Below are positions 13,956 to 17,339 of a stretch of DNA of 17,339 nucleotides, in pieces; positions within the stretch are counted from its first letter, which is position 1; every line of letters begins with the position of its first letter. The stretch spans positions 1 to 17,339 of the forward strand of contig CAZDML010000033.1 of NCBI GenBank assembly GCA_964506645.1, in the 5' to 3' direction. This DNA comes from CAZDML01 sp964506645. GTDB taxonomy: Bacteria; Elusimicrobiota; Elusimicrobia; 2-01-FULL-59-12. The translations under genes were made by a program, and so were the position numbers. The notes under the pieces are model-generated. The model was given only the letters and a program-made list of their open reading frames with translations. It had not been told where the DNA came from and made no database searches.

Positions 13956-15169
13956 TTCTTTACGAGGGAGATGGTTTTCTTCACGCTGCGTTGAATCAAC
14001 CCCATGATCGATTTCACGGCGGCTTCCGGCCATTTCCCTTTTCGGAGAGCAAATTTGAGCATATTGGCGTTCACGGTCGACACGTCTTCGAGCTTGCCGG
14101 TATTTTTCAGCGTGGTGCGCAAGAGTTCCCAGGCAAAGGGGTCTTCGCCCTTGCGTGGGACTTTCCACTCGTCCTCGGATTTGATCTGCAGGGTGTAGCT
14201 GGGACCATCGATGGCTGTAATGCCTTCGCGCTCTGCATAGGCCAAGACGGCTTCTGAAATTTTTTGCTGCTCGCTTTCCAGCGTTTTAATTTTAGCCTGA
14301 TAGTCGCTTTTCTCTTCTTCAAGGGCCGCATATTTCTGCACGAGCTGCACGCCGGTATCGAGCAGGTACTCATTGGGCGGCAGCGCTTCCATGGCGACGC
14401 TGTGTTTAAAGGCTGGGCAAATCGTTTTGTATTCGCACCAATCGCACAGCGCGCTTTTGCGGACGTCCCACTGTCCCGACTGGCTTTCCTTTTCAATGGC
14501 GTGAATCACGCCGAGGACTTCTTCCTGGAGTGCTTTTAAATCGGTGGAGCTGCGTTCCGACACCAGGTCGCGGTCGGCCTGCAGGTAATGCCAGACGAGT
14601 TTCACCTTCTTTGCATCGGGCCAGCGCTGCAAGAGGCCCAAGTGGTAGAGCGCGAGCTGGCGGTCTTCATCGACATCGGCCTGGGTGGGCAGCGAGCTGG
14701 ACGTTTTGTAATCGTGAATTTCGTAGGTTTCGGTGTCGGGCACCCAGCTCAAACGGTCGATATAGCCCTGGATGGTGTAGGTTTTCTCGCCATCGGGAAG
14801 TTTAATTTCGATGCGTTCTTCGAGGCCGAGCGTTTTGCCCTGGTTAAAGGGATGAAAGCGTTTGTAATAGAGCGTCAGGCATTCTTTGCCCATGGCAAAG
14901 TAATGCCCGGGATTAAAGCCTGTTCGCGTGATCGCGATGTTGGCATGCCAATTCTTTTCCCATTCGGTTTCGTAGAAAGCGAGGAGTTCGGCCAGCGTGT
15001 TGACCTTGGTGAGTTTAAGATCCTTGTAGAGTTTTTCCAGCGCTTCATGGACACGCTTACCGACAAAGGCTTCAATACCTTCCCGGTCGGTGCGAATGTT
15101 TTCGATATAGCGGAATTTGTATTTCCGCGGACACTGCTCGAAGGTTTCGAGGCGGGAATGGCTATACAT
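13952..15169 (-). CDS. PD-(D/E)XK nuclease with Fe-S cysteines (RecB/AddB/Cas4-like)
   Basis: The 405-residue protein shows a RecB-type nuclease domain: SRLETFEQCPRKYKFRY at the N-terminus, GKRVHEAL (His41), QGYIDRLSW (Asp138), YEIHDYKTSS (Asp153, Lys155) and DRQLALYHL (Gln171/Tyr175). Cys13 with Cys242, Cys245 and Cys251 (CDWCEYKTIC) matches the 4Fe-4S arrangement of AddB and Cas4. After residue 265 comes a coiled-coil and a C-terminal region unlike Cas4. It probably cuts or resects DNA. No helicase or cas gene is nearby, so the partner is unknown. I start at ATG 15169, which begins the motif region, overlaps the dehydratase gene by 8 bases and has no clear Shine-Dalgarno. A start at 15220 would lie further inside that gene. 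Confidence 0.92.
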   Translation of the reverse strand: MYSHSRLETFEQCPRKYKFRYIENIRTDREGIEAFVGKRVHEALEKLYKDLKLTKVNTLAELLAFYETEWEKNWHANIAITRTGFNPGHYFAMGKECLTLYYKRFHPFNQGKTLGLEERIEIKLPDGEKTYTIQGYIDRLSWVPDTETYEIHDYKTSSSLPTQADVDEDRQLALYHLGLLQRWPDAKKVKLVWHYLQADRDLVSERSSTDLKALQEEVLGVIHAIEKESQSGQWDVRKSALCDWCEYKTICPAFKHSVAMEALPPNEYLLDTGVQLVQKYAALEEEKSDYQAKIKTLESEQQKISEAVLAYAEREGITAIDGPSYTLQIKSEDEWKVPRKGEDPFAWELLRTTLKNTGKLEDVSTVNANMLKFALRKGKWPEAAVKSIMGLIQRSVKKTISLVKK

Positions 15170-15437
15170 CGATCCGGTGGGCAAGCGTGAAGTCGAGGTC
15201 CGTAAGCCCTCCAGAGGCATGGGTCGACAGCGTCAGCCGGACCTTGTTGTACTGGATAAGAATGTCGGGATGGTGGTCCATTTGCTCGGCCAGGGAGGCC
15301 ACATGGTTTACAAAAGCCATCGCGGCCACAAAATCGGAAAACCGGTACTGCCGCGTGATCTCCGTGCCGCGCTGTTCCCAGCCGGGGATCGTGTTCATTT
15401 TCTTTTGAATGTCTGTGTCCTGGAGCCGTTGGGCCAT
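15162..15437 (-). CDS. Pterin-4a-carbinolamine dehydratase
   Basis: The 91-residue protein matches the PCD/DCoH family. It shows PGWEQRG, RQYRFSDFVAAMAFVNHVA, the active-site EQMDHHPDI (His55-His56-Pro57), and STHASGGLTDLDFTLAHRID near the end (His73). PCD dehydrates 4a-hydroxytetrahydrobiopterin and recycles the cofactor of aromatic amino acid hydroxylases. No hydroxylase is in the window, and PCD-like proteins in bacteria often have other roles. The start is the ATG at 15437 with AAGGAG seven bases upstream. A frame from 15464 would overlap panE further. The start lies 4 bases after the panE stop, so the two are co-transcribed. Confidence 0.94.
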   Translation of the reverse strand: MAQRLQDTDIQKKMNTIPGWEQRGTEITRQYRFSDFVAAMAFVNHVASLAEQMDHHPDILIQYNKVRLTLSTHASGGLTDLDFTLAHRIDV

Positions 15438-15441
15438 GGGA

Positions 15442-16422
15442 TTACTCCTTGGAAGCCGCTTCAATCATCTGCATGGTCGGGTGGCCGATCCCTTGCTTGC
15501 CATTGACCTCCAGCGCTTTGACCAGCGACACCAGCGTGTCATTCACGGGTGTAGGGATCTGGTGCTTGCGCCCGAGGCGACAGAGGACCCCGTTGATCGC
15601 ATCGATCTCGGTCGTCCGGGCGTGGCGTAAATCGGAGAGCATGGAGGCCTTATGATCAAACGTTGCCGGGATTTGCTGGGTTCCCAAATGGGTGAGATAG
15701 GCCTGGGAGGTCGACCAGAAAAGCGGTTGCTTTTCGGCCTGCAGCACGCGGAAGGCCTCTTCAATCACCTGCGTGATGATGTCCCAGCTGTCTTTTTCTT
15801 TAAGCTGACCGTAGTGCACCCCCAGAATGCCAGAAAGCGGGTTGAGTGCGGCGCTGTAGAGCGCCTTCCCCCAGAGATGTTTGGAGACATCGGACACGGC
15901 GTCCACCGGCATCTTGGCCTCGGCAAAGGCTTTCACCATCTGTTGGGTGGTGTCATCCATCGTTCCATCCCAGCGGCCGATTTTAATCGAGTCGCCCTGC
16001 ACCGTCACGACACAGCGGCCGGCCAGCGGCACTTGGAAGCCGATGATAATCATGCCGCTCACCACGCGGGGCCATCCCAACACGTCGGCGAGTGTTTCCG
16101 CATTGCCGACGCCGTTTTGTAGGTGCAGCACGGGAATGGCTTTTGGAAACGCCTTGATCAGAATCTCGGCTGCTTCACGCGTGGCGTAGCTTTTGGTTGT
16201 CAGCAGAATAAAGTCGGGCGTGAATCCTGCGGGAATCTCTTTGGAGGCTTTAAGCGTGGTGACGTGATGTGTTCCCCAGAGTCCGGAAATCTTCAGTCCC
16301 GAGGCGGCGATACGCGACATGTGCGGGTCACGGCCGACCAGGGCCACATCATGGTCTGCCAGGCCGAGCATCCCGCCAATCGTCGATCCAACAGCGCCCG
16401 CTCCAAAGACAAGAATTCTCAT
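15442..16422 (-). CDS. panE: 2-dehydropantoate 2-reductase (ketopantoate reductase family)
   Basis: The family reduces ketopantoate with NADPH to pantoate in coenzyme A synthesis. The 326-residue sequence begins with a Rossmann motif, RILVFGAGAVGSTIGG. It has LLTTKSYAT around 73-81, HLQNGVGN (about 99-106), the catalytic-lysine region KHLWGKALYSAALNPLSGI, and a C-terminal helical domain with RATEIDAINGVL-like spacing (TTEIDAINGVLCRLG). The ATG at 16422 has AAGGAG six bases upstream. It is the first gene of the leftward run and starts 91 bases from the divergent M48 gene. Other members of the family reduce related 2-oxo acids, and no other pan gene is here, so the exact substrate is likely but not certain. 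Confidence 0.9.
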   Translation of the reverse strand: MRILVFGAGAVGSTIGGMLGLADHDVALVGRDPHMSRIAASGLKISGLWGTHHVTTLKASKEIPAGFTPDFILLTTKSYATREAAEILIKAFPKAIPVLHLQNGVGNAETLADVLGWPRVVSGMIIIGFQVPLAGRCVVTVQGDSIKIGRWDGTMDDTTQQMVKAFAEAKMPVDAVSDVSKHLWGKALYSAALNPLSGILGVHYGQLKEKDSWDIITQVIEEAFRVLQAEKQPLFWSTSQAYLTHLGTQQIPATFDHKASMLSDLRHARTTEIDAINGVLCRLGRKHQIPTPVNDTLVSLVKALEVNGKQGIGHPTMQMIEAASKE

Positions 16423-16501
16423 CCCGCTCTCCTTATAAATTTATTGGGCGCGGGATAGTACCAACTATAAAGTGTAAAAGGGAAATGGTACATCCCTGTA
16501 T

Positions 16502-16507
16502 TATAAT
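16502..16507 (+). promoter_or_regulatory. Candidate -10 box (TATAAT) for the M48 gene
   Basis: A consensus TATAAT ends seven bases before the ATG at 16514. Transcription would then start at or within a base or two of the ATG, giving a leaderless message. This fits the absence of a Shine-Dalgarno. No good -35 box is visible at the usual distance. Confidence 0.45.
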
Positions 16508-16513
16508 AGCGAG

Positions 16514-17275
16514 ATGCGACGAATCGTCCTTTTTTCTTGCGCGGTTTTACTGGCCGGCTGTGCCACGGTCCCTTATACCAATCGCCAGCAGTTCAACATC
16601 ATTTCGGAATCCGAAGAAAATCAGATGGGGCTGCAGGCCTACCAGGAGACCGTTTCCAAGGCCAAAATATCCAATGATGCCGAAGCCACCGCTATGGTCG
16701 TGCGTATTGGCAAGCGCATCGCTGCCGCTTCCAACCAGCCCAACTACGATTGGCAGTTTAAGCTCATCGATGACCCGAAGCTGGTAAACGCTTTTTGTCT
16801 GCCTGGAGGACGTGTAGCGGTGTATACCGGCATTCTTCCTATTACCAAAGATGAAGCGGGACTGGCGGTCGTTATGTCGCATGAGGTTGCGCATGCGTTG
16901 GCGCATCATGGTGCGGAGCGAATGAGTCAGGGAGCACTTGTGAATTTGGGTGGGCAGGCGCTGCAGATTGGTATGGCCAAGAAAGACCCTGTCATCCAGC
17001 AACACGTGATGAGTGCGTTTGGTCTCGGTGCCAATGTCGGAGTGCTCCTGCCGTTTAGTCGGTCGCAGGAATCGGAAGCCGATCACATCGGGCTGATTTT
17101 GATGGCCAAGGCGGGCTACGATCCGCGTGCGGCTGTTCCGTTTTGGGAACGGATGAAAGCGCAGGGCGGGCAGAAGCCGCCGGAATTTTTATCCACCCAC
17201 CCGTCGGATGACACGCGTATCAACAAAATCCGTGAAGAACTTCCCGAAGCGCTGAAGTACTACTCTGGCAATTAA
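16514..17275 (+). CDS. M48-family zinc metallopeptidase, lipoprotein
   Basis: The 253-residue product starts with a lipoprotein signal peptide; the lipobox LLAGC puts the lipidated cysteine at 16, so it is anchored to a membrane and faces the periplasm. The zinc site is HEVAH (His123, Glu124, His127), with the third ligand Glu188 in SRSQESEADHIGL. AFCLPGGRVAVYTGIL just before it is typical of the BepA/LoiP/OMA1-like peptidases. Such enzymes degrade or mature outer membrane proteins. It ends with STHPSDDTRINKI, the usual family end. There is no TPR domain as in BepA. It is the only plus-strand gene. Its stop overlaps the stop of the converging gene. Confidence 0.95.
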   Translation: MRRIVLFSCAVLLAGCATVPYTNRQQFNIISESEENQMGLQAYQETVSKAKISNDAEATAMVVRIGKRIAAASNQPNYDWQFKLIDDPKLVNAFCLPGGRVAVYTGILPITKDEAGLAVVMSHEVAHALAHHGAERMSQGALVNLGGQALQIGMAKKDPVIQQHVMSAFGLGANVGVLLPFSRSQESEADHIGLILMAKAGYDPRAAVPFWERMKAQGGQKPPEFLSTHPSDDTRINKIREELPEALKYYSGN

Positions 17276-17339
17276 GTCCATTTCTTTTTAAATTCGTCTG
17301 TGATGTCGTCCAACTCTTCTTTTTGAATTTTCGGTGGGG
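17272..17339 (-). CDS. C-terminal end of a gene entering from the right edge
   Basis: One minus-strand frame is open from the right edge to a TAA at 17272-17274. It encodes 21 residues (PPKIQKEELDDITDEFKKKW and a final T) that look like an ordinary charged C-terminus. The TAA overlaps the M48 stop on the other strand by two bases. Too little is visible to name it. Confidence 0.5.
   Translation of the reverse strand, partial: PPKIQKEELDDITDEFKKKWT

Noticed and set aside
13956..14168. Longer start for the PLD gene at 14168
   Set aside because: The extra 71 residues lie wholly inside the neighbouring nuclease gene and are low in hydrophobic content, whereas the ATG at 13955 overlaps the stop as ATGA and precedes a signal peptide.
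13952..15169. Nuclease as a CRISPR Cas4
   Set aside because: The cysteine and nuclease motifs fit, but there is no cas1, cas2 or repeat array in the window, and the C-terminal half is unlike Cas4.
14588..15190. 200-residue plus-strand open frame
   Set aside because: Antisense to the PD-(D/E)XK nuclease gene, which has a full motif set; it is a shadow of codon bias.

Overview
The window looks like chromosome from a diderm bacterium of mid GC content. It carries a system II cytochrome c assembly cluster with tetrapyrrole genes, exported proteins with signal peptides, and a lipoprotein M48 protease. Several palindromic repeat families and a large multidomain protein of unclear function suggest a candidate-phylum genome such as Omnitrophota. 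That placement is inference; there is no rRNA or other marker here. Almost everything is on the minus strand, so transcription runs right to left. No tRNA, rRNA, CRISPR array, transposase or integrase was seen.

Layout along the + coordinates. (1) 1-6349, transcribed leftwards: resB (interrupted by an in-frame TAA, with its C-terminal remainder at 4826-5119), a Met8/CysG-type siroheme synthase, ccsA, hemA, hemC, and a secreted protein of unknown function cut by the left edge. ResB and CcsA carry and ligate heme to apocytochromes c. HemA and HemC start tetrapyrrole synthesis from glutamyl-tRNA. The Met8-like enzyme draws off precorrin-2 for siroheme. (2) 6487-8562: a response regulator with an HD-GYP c-di-GMP phosphodiesterase domain, an exported SIMPL-domain protein and a small membrane protein. 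(3) 8598-10856: a 752-residue membrane/exported protein in which I see a GNAT-like domain followed by two degenerate RNase III-like domains. (4) 11017-16422: a tight eight-gene run (panE, pterin-4a-carbinolamine dehydratase, PD-(D/E)XK nuclease, exported single-HKD PLD nuclease, HAD phosphatase, TPR protein, redoxin, 70-residue protein) that ends in a clear rho-independent terminator. (5) 16514-17275 on the plus strand: an M48 lipoprotein peptidase, tail-to-tail with a gene that enters from the right edge.

The most unusual feature is the placement of short palindromic repeats of several unrelated families inside the first codons of genes for exported proteins. In the TPR protein and the redoxin the repeat itself encodes most or all of the hydrophobic signal segment. 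In the PLD protein it forms the n-region of the signal peptide, and in the left-edge secreted protein it lies just after the signal peptide. One repeat also encodes the tail of HemA and supplies the ribosome binding site of hemC. Other points worth checking are the TAA inside resB, the short HemA without a dimerisation domain, and a perfect 12-bp hairpin that includes the start codon of the 752-residue protein.
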